From: Psoroptes ovis
Lineage: Eukaryota; Arthropoda; Arachnida; Sarcoptiformes; Psoroptidae
Assembly: GCA_002943765.1 (NCBI GenBank)
Contig: PQWQ01000003.1
Coordinates: 310,001 to 374,000 of the forward strand
Reading direction: 5' to 3'
DNA: 64,000 nucleotides
The notes beneath the pieces are model-generated. The model searched no databases. It saw only the letters and a program-made list of their open reading frames with translations, and had not been told where the DNA came from. Each line of letters opens with the position of its first letter. Positions within the stretch are counted from its first letter, which is position 1. Positions 27,401-42,400 of the stretch are shown here, in pieces. The translations under genes and the position numbers were made by a program.

Positions 27401-30400
27401 TTTCTAAATTCAAACACACACATTCATTCATTTTTGATTCTTTGGTTCTTTGGTTCAAAAATTTCCAGATTCATTCAATGTTTGAATGTGAAACATTCAT
27501 TCATTTGATTACATGTATTCATGTTATGTTACTGTAAAAATCAATGATGACAAAATTAGAAATTTCGTTTCAGCAAAATGAAAAACAGAGGTAAAGACCT
27601 GTCAAAACCAGTGAAAATGAACGATCAAATGAATGAATGAATTGAATGAAAGCTCAAGCTTTTTCTCTGTGTGTTTCATTCTCTTTGCATTATTTCATTT
27701 GAAAATTTTGATTCACCCAAAATGAATAATAAGAAGAATGAATGAAATTCATTTCATTTATTTGAAATTTCATTTTTTCATTTTTGATCAAATACACTGT
27801 GTGTAATATATGTGATACAAATACACTGTGTGTGCAATGATTATGATAGAATTCATATGAGATGAAAATGAAATTCTTTAATTATCGAAATGTATTTCGT
27901 ATTCATTCATTTATTCATTTTTCTCGGGTTTGAAAATTTCTGAAAATTCTGAAAATTTTGAGAATCGCATTGTTTGAACTCAGCCTAGAGTAGTCTTTGC
28001 TTAGAGGTAGGTACCTCAGGTAAATGACATTTCTTTCAATTTTTGTGATTCTTTGAATTTTGATTTTCTGAAAAATAATTTTCTGTTGAATCATGTCTCG
28101 ATTTTTAAAATTTTGAATTTAATTATTTCCCTTAACGAAAAATGAATGTCATAGAAAATCACTGAGAATTCGAGTATTTCAATGCAAAACAAATGTCAAA
28201 ACCATTGATTTTTCCAGGCAAATTTACCCTTAATTTTTGCAAATGAATTTTCAATTTTGCACTCATTTTGGCTGCGGTTTGCTGCCTGGGAAAAATTAGA
28301 CAAAATAATAAAAATCAATGTAATAATCAATGATCAGAGGTAGTCTTCCGAAATATCACCGAATTCTTCTTGCCCGTGAAAATGTATCGATTGATCATGA
28401 GAAAATTGATAAATAAATTGATTCAAAGACATAGAAAATAATGAATGAATTCTAATCAATTTGATTATTATTTGGAATTGTTTTTATTGATTTTGAATTC
28501 ACATCGCCCAAAGGATTGGCAAAGTCTCTACCTTCAAATTTTCTCCAGTGTTCAATCAAGTCAATTGTCGTTTATTACTGTGGTTTACTATTATTACTGG
28601 TATGAAATGAAAATACACTAGTCAATAAACGTTGTTGCGGTTGTTGTCTGTGAGTTAATTAAAATTCATCGAAATTCATCAGAAAAATTTCAATTCAATC
28701 GTTGATCATTTGGAGCCAATCAAACAGCGAAACTTGGCAAAGAAATGGCCAATCAATTTGGAACGAAAGAGGTACAAAATTATGAATTTAAAAGAAATGT
28801 CGAAGCTCATTTGAATTATGAGAGTCATGAATATTTTTTCAGCCACAAAATTGATCTTTAGAATTCATTTTCATAAGAAGAGACTCAAAAGCTCATATAC
28901 ATAAAATTCAATAAGCCTTTGAATTGGTGAATCGATGAATAAATATTGGTGAACAATATCAATATTAATAATATTCAATGAGAATTGAATAAATGAATAA
29001 AATGATTATTATTATTATTATGTTGTTGTTGTCATTGTCAATGTTCAATGTATAATGTTGTTGTCGATGTCTTTGAATAATGTTGTTGCTGATGATGATA
29101 ATTTGATGCTCCAGGGCATCAATTCATGTCAAAAACATTCAAAAAAAAATGCTAAGAATATTCCTTGAATGAAATGGCAGGAAATTCTGGTTCTTTTTGA
29201 AACATGAATTCTTGGTTATTTTGTGTGTTGATGATAAATAAATGTTTATTTTTACATCAATGATTTTTTTCAAAAAGTATTAAGTCTATTGAATTCAATC
29301 ATCATTTTTATATTAGTTTGTCCGAAAAGTTTTTGTCGATTATATCATAGGAAATCATTATAAAATCGGCAAGAACTTATTGGACAAACTAATATAATAT
29401 TAAAATACATTGATCACTAACACATTGATTATTACTGATGATGATAATAATGACAATAAATATCAATTCATATTTTTCTTAATATTTTCTCGATTATCAT
29501 TGATCTATCGACCATAAATCATTAATATTGATATCATTGATTATTATTATTACATGGTTTATTGATGATTATTTTCTTGAGAAAGTACGAATAAATAAAT
29601 GACAATAATTGAAAATTTTTTGGTCTTTTTGTCACGGGTATTTTTATCGGGTATTTTTCCGAGGTATTTTCAGTTGCTCATTTAGTATTATGGTTGTCCG
29701 CAAAGTTCTTGCCGTTTTTTGAATTTTTTTTTTCATTTGAAAAACGGCAAGAACTTATGGGACAACCACAATTTTTTCTTATCATTTTGTTTATTATCAA
29801 TTTAGCCATCGGTGATCGGTTGTCATGACATCAAAAATGGTTAAAAACTGCTACCTGCGCTACTACTGCCATTTTAAGTTTCTGTATGACGACAACAAAA
29901 GACTTATGGAAAAAAATAATAAATTTGTGTGTCTGTGTCTGTGTGTAATAATATATCACCATCAATTTTTCACTAAAATATTAAGTTGTCCGGAAAGTTT
30001 TTGCCGGTTATATCGTAGAAAATCATTGAAAAATCGGCAAGAACTTTTCGGACAACCTAATATATATCTCATTATTTTCAATCATTATTTTTGGTTATTT
30101 TGGTTACGCAAAGCTGCTGTCGTCGATATGATAATAATAATGATGATGATGATCGTAGTATTTATTATTATTATTTTAATAAATTATAATCAATATTTGA
30201 TGCTTATTAATTGCTTTGAAGATAATAATAATAATCATTTCTGAACACCAGAAATACCATGAAATAATAACGATGACGATGATGATGACACATAAACACA
30301 TAAAAACACAAAAATTAATTAAAGAACTTGAATTTCAATTGTTTCTTGTTGCATTCGTTCATTTATATTGCAATAATCATGATAATTATTGATTTGAGGA

Positions 30401-33400
30401 GTGAAAAATATTTTTAAATGTTCATATATTAGGTTGTCCGAAAAGTTTTTGTTGATTAATCAATAGAGTTGCTCATGAAAATCAGCCATAACTTTACGGA
30501 CATTCTAATATTTTTTTCAATTCAATTTCCAACCAATCATCATGAACAATGATAATTGAAAAAATAATAATTTTGATAATTTTCGATGACCACAAACATT
30601 TTTCAAAAATATCACATCTTACCTCATCGATTTCATAGTAATTTCATTCAATTTTCTTCAGTGTCCAAAATATTAAATGAATGAACAAAGCATGATGATG
30701 ATGATCATTATCAATTTGATTATAATGATCTAAAGATAATCATCATCATTATCATGATAATAATGATTTCCAAATCAAAAATCTTCCATCTCAGTAAACA
30801 ACAGCGAAACAACAACGAAATTTAATTGATTTTAATCGATTCAATCGATCGATCTATCGATTGCTCGAAGGATCCTCAATTCAATTATAGCCAAATCCTA
30901 TCAAATAATCATCATCATTTGTTCATTTGATTTAAATTATTTAAGAAAACAGAAAAATTTCTTAAATTTCTTAAATTCCATTAAAACAACTGAACAAATT
31001 GATTGAATTTTCCAATTTTTAAAATTTCTTAAAACAAAATAATTCGAATAAGATCATCATCATTTTTGTTGGTTCATTGATTTTTAATCCTGATCAATTT
31101 TTTTTTCCAAATTTTTGTATTTAATACTCCATACACTCGTTCATTCATTCATTGATTCATTCACTGGTTTTATATTAGGTTGTCCCATAAGTTCTGGCCG
31201 TTTTTCAAATGAAAAAAAAAATCTAAAAAATGGCAAGAACTTATGGGACAACCATTAATATCATCTTAAATATTATTATTAAGATAATAATAATAATGAT
31301 ATTATTATTATCAAAGAAAATAAAGGAAAAGAATCTGATTACGAGAGAAATAAACTCGGAGAAATTTATTACGTAATCACATTTTTTTCTGTTCACCCAA
31401 ACATAGATGATAATAATCGTAATGTGATTCGATTAATATTGATAATAATAATAATGTGTATGTTCTTTAACTGTGATTTACTGCCGCTGCCGCTGTTGTT
31501 ATTGATTGAATTGTGTTATTGTATTATAAAATTTGGTTGTCCGAAAAGTCATGGCCGATTTTCATGTGCAACTCTATTGATTAAGCCGAATGAACTTTTC
31601 GGACAGCCTAATATATTTCGAAAGAATTCTGAACGAAATTGCCACATTGAAAATTTATTCTTTTATTTTCTGTTCTCTCCTCTTATTTATACTTGATCGT
31701 TGAGGAATAATAAAAACGGAAAAAATCATTTTAACCAATTCAAACGATGATAATGTTTGTGTAAGTGTGAATATAATCATGAATTATTACAACACTCAAC
31801 CAATAATAACATAACATTTACCGACAAAATTTATGGAAAAACGATTTTTTCCTGTTTTTATTTTTCATTTTAATTTTTTATTTCAAAGAATCAAACCACT
31901 TTGGTTTGTAATAATTGCTATTTCAATACTTGATACTTTGAAGCATTGAATATTCAAGCATAATTTCAATTTATATAAATTTCTCTTTAAAATTGATATA
32001 CACAGGTTGGTAATAATAAAAATCAATTATTGCTGTCAATAATGTTTCAAATAGAAGAATATTTATTTTGTAAATTTAGCACAGGTTTGTTCTGTGCCTA
32101 AAAAAATGAAAAACTTTTAATAAATCTACGGTTTGAAAATATCATTTTTTTTTTTTTTTTTGGTTTGAAAATCAATCATATGCTCATTACAATAGCCTTA
32201 CTAAACAGAGAACTTGATCGATTCATTATCTAATTGATATTGAAACATTTTCGAATATTTCAGTGCAAATATCCCTTGTATATCTTGGTATATCTCGGCT
32301 CCTATGTCCATAGGCTCATATGTCCATATGTTCTTGCACCTGCCACATTCATCTATCTTTTCGGCCTTAAGATTGATGAAAATTGTGTACATGAACACAC
32401 ATTCAATATCTATAATCTTTAAACATGATTGTGGCTACTACCTTTAAAAAAATGAAATAAAAACACTAAAATTTCATCGTTTTTTTCCAACTTCAATTAT
32501 TCACTTGTCATTTCGACCAAACAATAATAATAAATCTTTGGCCTAAACATTTATTGTCAAAGGCGAAAATATTTTTCATTTTAAAAACTTTGGTAAAATA
32601 AATTGAGAATTTTCCACCGACGAAAAAAAAATGGGAAAAAAATCTGATCATCATCATCATCATTATCGATGTGATTGTATCGAACGCCATAAACTAAAAT
32701 GATTCATTATTATCATCATTCATCCATACAACCATCTACCTATTTATATTACACTTGTACAAGCAGCAGACACTCACAACACACACACAATTATTATTCA
32801 ATATTGAATCAAAAAGTTTCGGCATCTTTTTAACCGAACCAATCTAAACAATCTAAACAAATAAACAAAACTAGAAACATGAAAATGAACATATTTACTT
32901 TCGATTATTATTAGTATTCGTATTATTATTATCATTATGATGAATAGATTGATGATCAATGTTTTCGTCGTCGTCGTCGATGATGATGATGATGATGATG
33001 ATGATGACAAGCCTCTTTCATTTTGATTTTCTCCATTTTTCCTACCCTTGTTTGTCCCGCTTTTGTATCGCCTGTACCTCTGAAATACACGATGAATGAA
33101 TCAAAGAATAACCGAAAATTGATCGAAAATTGAGTGAAAATTGTAGGCAAACATCCTGTGTGTGTGTAAATCAAAGAAAAAACTGAAAAAATTTTAAAAG
33201 TAAATGATTATGAATTATATTTGGCGGCGAACACATCAACCATCAAAAATTGAACAGTAACTTTAGCTTCACATATATTCTGGTGGGTAAAAGTTTTTCA
33301 TTTGAAGACGAAAAAAAAATATGTAACAACAACAACGACAATAATAATAATAAGAATAATAACAAGGACAAGAATTTATAAAATAACAAGAATTGCTGTT

Positions 33401-36400
33401 TTTGAAAAAATGGAAAAATAAAAATATTTAGGCTGTCCGAAAAGTTCATTCGGCTTAATCACAATAGAGTTGCACATGAAAATCGGCTAGAACTTTTCGG
33501 ACAACGTAATAAATAAATAAATAATACCTATCATCAATTTTATTTCCAATATTATTAGTGAGAATTGGTTGGGTATACACAACACAAAAGAAGGATGAAC
33601 AACAATCTTTACTTATTCTATAAACACATTTGTGAAAACATGAAAATAATAACGGTTATTTGAGGGTTTTTATTCTCAGGGATAAATTTTTCAGTAAACA
33701 GCCAAATGATTATGATGATGATGATGCATCTAGTGATGTCATCGATACTGGTGCTGGCCTAGGTACTAGTCCTGGTGCCTGATAAATTGTCGTCGATGGC
33801 GACAATGTTTTGATGGCCACAATGATGACATTATTTCTTAAAATTAATGACACTTTTTGGTCATTTTCTTTATTCCTTTCTTTGAAAATTTATTGGGTTT
33901 TTTCTTATTATAAATGTGTCTTGGGTCCTCTCATCTGTCTCATATTTTACTTTTCTTGGTAAAAGATTTGTTTCTTTGAATTTTCTTATGTAAAAATATT
34001 TTGTCATTTTTCTTAGGTTTATTTCTTATGGTTTTCTTAGGTAATTTTTCCCGAATATTTTTAGGAATCTTGAAACTTTATGATTTGTTTTTTCTTTTGA
34101 GATGTGAACAGTGGAAGATTTAAAGAATTTCATTTTTCTTTGAAATGAGATGAAGTAATATTTGGGAATAGTAAGGCACCGAAATACCCTGGAAAATCTT
34201 TGGAAAAATGACTCGAAATTTCAGAATAAAATCTCAGAGAAAACCATGGAAAATCTTAGAAAAACCAGGACAAATAAGCCAAAACATGGGGCCAAACTAC
34301 TTCGAAGCCCCTGTGATCAAGAACCTGTGATTTGATTTCCAAGAAATGGGAAAAAAGCCAAGAAATGAAGAAAAAGCCAAGAATATTTTCTTATGAATTT
34401 ACCGCAATCAAAAGAAAAAGAAATTCCGCAAAAATTAGAAATTGAAATTAGAAATGTAAATTGATCGTAAACAGTAGCAGAATTATGGAGGATTAAATCA
34501 TTATGACCGTAATTTTATTCCGAAGAGATGATTTGCCACCAGAATAATCAAAAGTTGAGGCTGTTGTTTTACCTATGGTTTGAAAATGATATTTATAACC
34601 AAAACAGAAAAAAAATCACAGAAACAAATTGCCAAAACATCATGGAATCATTATCAATTATTATTTCATATTATAATTTCTCAGTGTATTATAATTATCA
34701 TTAAACGATGACCAAAATAATGATGGTCAGCCCATCGAACGTAAATTGATTGGAATGATTCTTGTTTGTTATTTTCTTGTGTGATTTTTTGTTGATTTCT
34801 CACTGCTAATAATAGAATCAAATTACATCATAGATTCATTGAATTCAATGATCATTCAATGAAATGGATCATTCACTGAATTACAATTGAAAACACAGAA
34901 CCAAAACCATGGAAAACCATGGAAAAAACATGAAAATTTTCCTAAAATCTCCTGAAATTCTTGGTTTCAATTCATTGAATTCAATTCAAACGTTGAATTC
35001 ATTTCAATTCATTTCAAACGTTGAATTCAAACATTCAATTCAATCCGAAATAAACAACAAATTTCGTAAACAAATCACACATTTTTGATGTTTATGTTCA
35101 AAGCATTAATGATTATAATTATGATCATCATCATCATCATTATTTTGATCCAATATTCCACGAATCCAAGATCCTCAAGATCAAAATATCATAATAATTA
35201 TGATAATATTCGTACAATAATAATCATCATCATTTTAATGATTATTGACATTTTATTCTTCATTTTTTCTGTTTTTCTAAATAATTTCTCTGATGTTTTA
35301 AACTAAATATGCCAAAAACCAATGAAATCATTGATGCACTCAAAAATTTCATAAACAAATGTGAAATTAATTTGATTATTAAGAGAAAAATACCGAATAA
35401 TTCAATGATTTGATGTATCCATGTCATAGAAATTGAATTATTGCAAATAACAGAGCTCAAAATTAACCACAAAATCCATGGGTTTATTTCATTTCGACGA
35501 AAAAACAGGATAATTTGATGTGATTTGTATGTAATTTCTCATAGGTATTACGTTCAATTAATGTCAAAATGAATATTATAATAATTGATTTAATGTTTCA
35601 CATGTATCAGAAATGAATAAATGAACAAATTGAATACCGGGTAATTTTTCCTATTTTCCCACAAAAATTCCACAAATTCCGTTATTTTCAATTATCAAAT
35701 TGAAAATTTCGGGCGCAAAACCTTCAAAATTTTCAGTGCAAAGCCTTCAAAATCTTTAGAAATTCTTAATTCATTTCAGCATGACTTGACCACACAAAAT
35801 GATCAAATCAAGCATCAATCCAAACACAATCAATGATTGTGTGAATATCCACAAAAAAATGAATGAATCCAAACTTTCTGGGCCATCAAAAAGACTATAG
35901 CCTCAAAAAACCTCAAAAAACCTCGAAAAACCTTAAAGAACCCAAGTACAATACCCAGCAAAATAACAAACCGAATGAAAATACTAAATCAAATTAAATC
36001 GCTGCCAAAAAAAGTAACGATTGAATGAACATTATTTTACAATTATTTCATTACGCATATTGGTGTTTGTAAACATTTTCAAACAACTAAATTCACCAAT
36101 AAATGTCCATGTTCTCCCCCATGTTTTTCCATCATTTCTCTGGGCCGTTCTCTGGCCATTTGGTCAATATATTTTACCGAGAGAATGTCAATCAAATAAA
36201 TATTAGATTGTCCGAAAAGTTTTTGCCGATTATATCGTAGAAAATCATTGAAAAATCGGCAAGAACTTATCGGACAACCTAATATTTGAAATTTGCCCAA
36301 ACAAAAATAAAAAACAAATTTTCACCATGTGAATTCAATTCAATTTATCGATTTTTTTCACAAAAAATGTATGAAAATTCCAGTTTTCTAAAAGGTGTTT

Positions 36401-39400
36401 AAATTGATTACACAAGAAATTGTACCATACGAATCGTTTGATGATGATGATGACCGGAAAAATATCAAGTAACAAGCCAACAAAAACAACTCAAACTCAG
36501 TTAAACAGTCGAATAAATTTATTTCTTTGAATATTTTCGTATTTTTGCGGGCCCAAAAATAAATGCATTTGACATTTTTTCATTTTAAAGGTTGTCCGAA
36601 AAGTTTTTACCGATTTTCCAATCATTTTCTACCAAATAATCGGCAAAAACTTTTCGGACAACCTAATATTTAAAAGGACCAGAAAATTTCAGAGTTGAAA
36701 ATTCTGGTTTGAAAGTAAACGATGGAAATTCTCGAGTCTCTCCTCCCAAACATGGCCAAAACATTTTTTAAAAAAATCAATGGACTTTTATTTTATTATT
36801 TTATTTCCTTCTGACTGATCAATAAAATATTCAATGAATATGAATATTTGAACGTTTGAATGCTTGCATTTCTTATGTGAAAATTGCTTTGATTTGAAAA
36901 TGCTTTGACTTGAAAATTGCTTTGATTTTTCCAAATTTTTCGAAATGTCATTCAATTCATCATCATTCATTGTCGTACAAGAACTCATGATTCAAATTCA
37001 TTGTTCAAAACTTATATTCATCATTTTAATTCAAATATTATAAACTTGAATAATAAAAAAATTTTTCAATTCAATAATTGTCAATCAAACAATTACAAGT
37101 ACAAGTACAAACGAAATTGTCAAAATGAATTTTACTTTTATTTCATTTCATATTATTCATGTGAAAATTGATACATTAAACATCAGAAATTATTGGAAAT
37201 ATTTGCCTGTATGTCGTTTCAATGTTTAAAAGTCTTTTTTTTGAATTTTTTGTGCATATTTCTGCCAATAATTTTCCATTAATTTCACTCAATTTCATGT
37301 GTTTCATGTATTTTATAAAATAATATTTTTAAAATCAAAGAAAACTAAATGAATCATTGATCAAACAAATTAAAAGTGGAGAGAAAATGAATTACATTCT
37401 ATTCGAAAATGTATTCATTCATGTTTCATTTCAAATATTAGGTTCTCCCATAAGTTCTTGCCATTTTTTGAATCGAAAAAAAATTTAAAAAAACGCCAAA
37501 AACTTATGCGACAACCCAATACATATTCAAATATCTTTGAATGAAAATTCATGTTCAATTTTGAAATGAATGAAATTTATTCAGATTTTAATTGGATAAA
37601 ATTGATGAAATCAGGTAAAAAATAATGAATTAAATGTACGTGAAAGCTACCTTTAACTATCAATTACAATTATTCAAAAATATGTAATTGTAATGAATCG
37701 TCCAGATTTTTGCCAATTTTTCAAAATTGCACATTTTCAAATATTTTTTCATTGCTTTGCTTTGCTATGCAAAAAATATTTGAGACAAATTAACAATTTT
37801 TCCGATCATCAAATGATCACTTTTGCCTATGTTCCAAGGCATATTCTTCAGAAAATATGCCTGGAAATGATTTTCAAAATTGAAAAATAGAATTTTCAAA
37901 CAATTTCAGTGTAATTTCATTATAAAATGTTGCCTTTGAATCAAACATTTTCTCATATATTGTTTCATTGTATCGAAATCACACTGAGAACAAATTTCTC
38001 ATTAAAAATTCAATTGGCAATTATATAACAATATTTCATTTTCATTTTCGTCGAATGAAAATTATGTAATCGAATACATAATTTTCATTTTTCAAAATTT
38101 GGAAAATTTTCCCGGCATTTTTTTAATTTTGAATAATTTTAAATATTGGGTTGTACCATAAATTCTTGTGGTTTTTTATATTTTTATTCATTCGAAAAAC
38201 AACAAGAACTTATGGGACAACTCATTTCAATTCCTTGAAATTGCAAATTTCCGCATTCAAATTGCGAAGCAAAACAATGCGACAATTTGGTGCGATCAAA
38301 TCAAAATAAGCCTTGTGTTCATCTTCATTTTTGTTTTCCTGAAATATTTTTCTTTAGAAATTCAATCATTAATTGGAAATGGAAATATTGGAAAGGAAAA
38401 GGTTTGAAAATTTGAAAAAATTGAAAGAAATTTGAAATTGAATTTTGCGTGCTTTTGAACATTCATTGAATTTACTTATTATTCAAATTTTTATTAGCAT
38501 TATTACCGTGCCACTATTACTATCATTTCATGACTTTATTAAATAATATTGGGTTGTCCCATAAGTTCTTGCCGTTTTTTAATTTTTTTCAATTTGAAAA
38601 ACGGCAAGAACTTATGGGACAACTTAATATATTCAAAAAAATCATATTTTTCCCATATTGCTCATATCCATCAATCAATTATGGAATAATAATGAAGATG
38701 AATGAATGGAGTGAAATCTGAAATCTGAGTGATTCGAGAAAAAGTGAAAAATTAAAATTCAAAAATTCAAAAACATAAATAAAATTCAATTAAATTGACA
38801 AGTAAATTGCTTGAACGAAACAGCTGGACATTGAAGGGTATAGAATCACGGAAAATTGCCAGAATAAACGGTGAAATTTTTGACAAATTTATTCTGACAA
38901 GACCCAGAAATAAAACCATGACCATAATCCTAATATAAATAGCCAAAAAATGATTAAATAAATAATAATAATGATGAATTTTCCACCTTAAAATTTATGA
39001 CAGGCCAAAATTCATTTCATTTTATTTATTCATTTAATAGAACTCTTTGTCTTTGTCATTCGTCAAAGCCATAATTTTCTTAAAGAAAATGAAAATTCTT
39101 GACAATATTTCATCATTAAATACCGGAGGAGAAAAACTGGATAAATAAGAATTGAATGAATAAATAAGAAATGAAATTCTTTTTCAGTTGAAAATTTTCA
39201 AAAATTGAATTAAATTAAATTCAATTTAAATTCAATGAAATCGTAAATAATAAATAATTATTTGTATTTGTTTTATATTAGTCAATTTTATTATTTAGTC
39301 AGTGTCTACTATGTTTTGTACTGGCAGTTTTGTGTATGAAAGGTTTTCATTTGAATTTTCAAATTTTTCTCGATGATTATTAGTCATTTTACTATCTGCC

Positions 39401-42400
39401 CTTTACTAATTCAACTTTATTTCAGCCATATTCAACCTTTAAATAAAGCAAACAGGGAAAACAAATGACAAAATTGAATTTCAATTTTTTCAAACAATTT
39501 CCCAATTTTAAAATATAAATATTAATAATGAAAATTCAGACATAATTCACCTTTGAAAAAAGCGTTCTGGAAAATTTTGAAATTTTTGTTTCCACTGTAA
39601 CAAAATATCAACAAAATATTTAAAAAGTTTTGGACCAAGTCTTTTGCTGCCATCAAACTTTTTGATCACTTGACCACTTCAATATTCTACATATTTTTTA
39701 CATTTGCATTTTGCATAATTTTCCATTGAATAATGTCACATTTGTTTTTGTTCGAAGAATTTCGTTGAATATTTTATTCAATAAAATTACTATTCACTTG
39801 TTACACACGCACAATTGAACGGAATTTTTCCTCGGCCAAAATATTATTCTGAATAAATTTTCTCATATGTCTGTATTTACATTCTGTATTTTGTTATTTT
39901 TGCATGTGTCCAAATTTGAATTATTATTATTTATATTCAGATATTCAAATATTCAAATAGTCAAATAAGCAAATATATGAAATAAATAAAATTACAAAAT
40001 GGCTACAATTGTAAATTGAAAAGTTTTTGATTCAAAGAAAAACATTATTGTTTTGAAATTATAGAAAAAATGAAATAAAACAGAATGAAGCATATTTGAT
40101 CATTTTTGAATGGATTCGGATAGATTTGATTTCAAGTTTGTCAACGAGAAAATTGAAATAAATGAAATGAAATAAAATAAACTCCAATAGAAATAATGAA
40201 TAAATGAACACATATACAACACACACACATAGACACATAGGTTATTCTCTATAAGGTTATACTCTATTTTCAAAAGATTCAATTCAATTCATCGTTATTC
40301 TTAAGAATTCGCTTTCCAAAAAGGTATCCACAGAATCTCATCACCTTTAAATAAATCAAATACACAACAAAATAACAAAAGAGAATCGGCTGTGTGTAAA
40401 ATGTGGCCAAACAAAGCAAAGAAAACTGAGATTCAAATAAGAAAATATTGTAAGAAAATAAAAGCCAATTCAATTGGATTCTCAATTCACCTAAGACGAA
40501 GAATATACATTTTTTCTAACCACAAAAAAAATAAATAAATGAAATCTCATTGAATGTTGTGAACAAAGTCGATTGTGTATGTATTATAAGTGAAAGAAAT
40601 TATAATCAAAGATAAAGGTTAAATATTGCCACATATTTTTTCTTATTTTCTCTTGATCTGAATCAATTGAATTTCTTTTTTTCATTTTTTCATATTTCTT
40701 CTTCTTATCATCATGAATAGAAATTCATATTTTTTTTGTATTTATTCTCATATTTATTTTCGTGCTCAAGAATGTGTGTATTCAATCAATGGATGAAAAA
40801 AAATCAAAATATTAGGCTGTCCAAAAAGTTCTGGCCGATTTTCATGAGCAACTCTATTGATTAAGCCGAATGAACTTTTCGGACAACCTAATAGAAAATA
40901 AATAAATAAAAATAGATGAAAAATAGACGAATGAACAAACAATGGAAACACTGACAAACTCCCAAACAAACATTGATTTCTTTTATTTATTAAATCATTT
41001 CTTTATTTATTTATTTTCATATTAAAATCAATGATTTTGCCATTTATTTTTTCTATTTTTCTTTTATTTTGAATCCAATTTCAATTCTTTCAATTCTTCT
41101 TATTTATTTATTGTCCTTGAAAAATTTTCAATTGAATTTTCCCAAGTGAAATTGAATGATTATGGTTTTTTGTTGTTGCTACTGGTTCATAATAAATTTT
41201 CACCGTTGATTGATTCACCATTGTAAAATCGCTCTTGACAATTCATTTATTTTATTTAAGAAAAAATACCGAAAAAATAAATAAAAATAATCAAAAATAA
41301 AAAGATAATCGTATATATTGGGTTGTCCGAAAAGTTTTTGCCGGTTATATCGTAGAAAATAATTGGAAAATCGGCAAGAACTTTTCGGACAATCTTATAT
41401 ATTTTCATTAAATGAAAAATTATTTTCTCATTTCGAAAAATTGAAATTTATGAATTTTTCTCCATCTTTCTTAGTTCAATTCTTCCAATTTAACCGAGAA
41501 AAATAAGAATTATTATTTCTGGTTGCTTAGATATAAATTTAAATTAAAATATCTTTATTTTTCTCTTTGAATTTAATGGGCCAAATGTTCCATCATCTTT
41601 GTTCAATTTCATCTTTGTTCCATTTTTACTTAATTAGAATTATGATCATCATTTTTTCTTCTTTCAATTAATTTCTTTTGTATTCCTTCATTGTATTTGG
41701 GTTGTCCGAAAAGTTTTTGCCGATTATATCGTAAAGAATTATGAGAAAATCGGCAAGAACTTATCGGACAACTTAATATTTTGAAATGCAATTATCATCA
41801 ATTTTATTTTGATTTGATTTGATTTGTGACCAAATTTTTCTATTTGGTCATCAATTTTTCTCTTATTTTTTCTAATATCAAACCTTAATAAAGAAATAAC
41901 GAAACGAAATAACACAATTCATCAAATTATCATAATTATTTTCGATGTTATTATTATATATTCGGTTTGAACGATGGGAAATAATAACAAACAAAAAGGT
42001 CATCAATTTTTATTTTATATGTGGTGTGGACCCTCTCGATAATTGAATCGATCAAATTAATGTTTTAGATACATTATAATTAATAATAATAATGGCCAAA
42101 ATTATCTCGAAGAATAAAGGACTATAGAGCCATAGACCTCATAAACCATAGCGGAATACCTGAAAACCTTAGAAATAATAATTGAAGAAATCCAATTATC
42201 ATTATTAATAAAGCATTACCAAGCCACAATAGCAATAATTAATCAATTCCTTCCGGTTATTATTTGTTATTATTCTGCATTTCGAATTTTGATTCAGTTA
42301 TTTGGTCACAAAATTGATTTATCATCAATCAATCAGTCGATTTTCATCAATTCAATTGAATTGAATCATCGTGTTGCACTCGATTTTGCTTTGATAAGCA

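Noticed and set aside
33047..33080. Mini-exon shape on the minus strand (ATTTCAG...AACAAGG|GTAGG)
   Set aside because: Single short splice-like matches are common by chance here, and no flanking exons were found.
33640..33785. Exon-like stretch reading KQPNDYDDDDASSDVIDTGA to a stop, with a TTTTTCAG acceptor near 33695
   Set aside because: From either nearby acceptor the phase-0 frame set by exon 1 meets an immediate stop, and no start codon or other partner exon was found.
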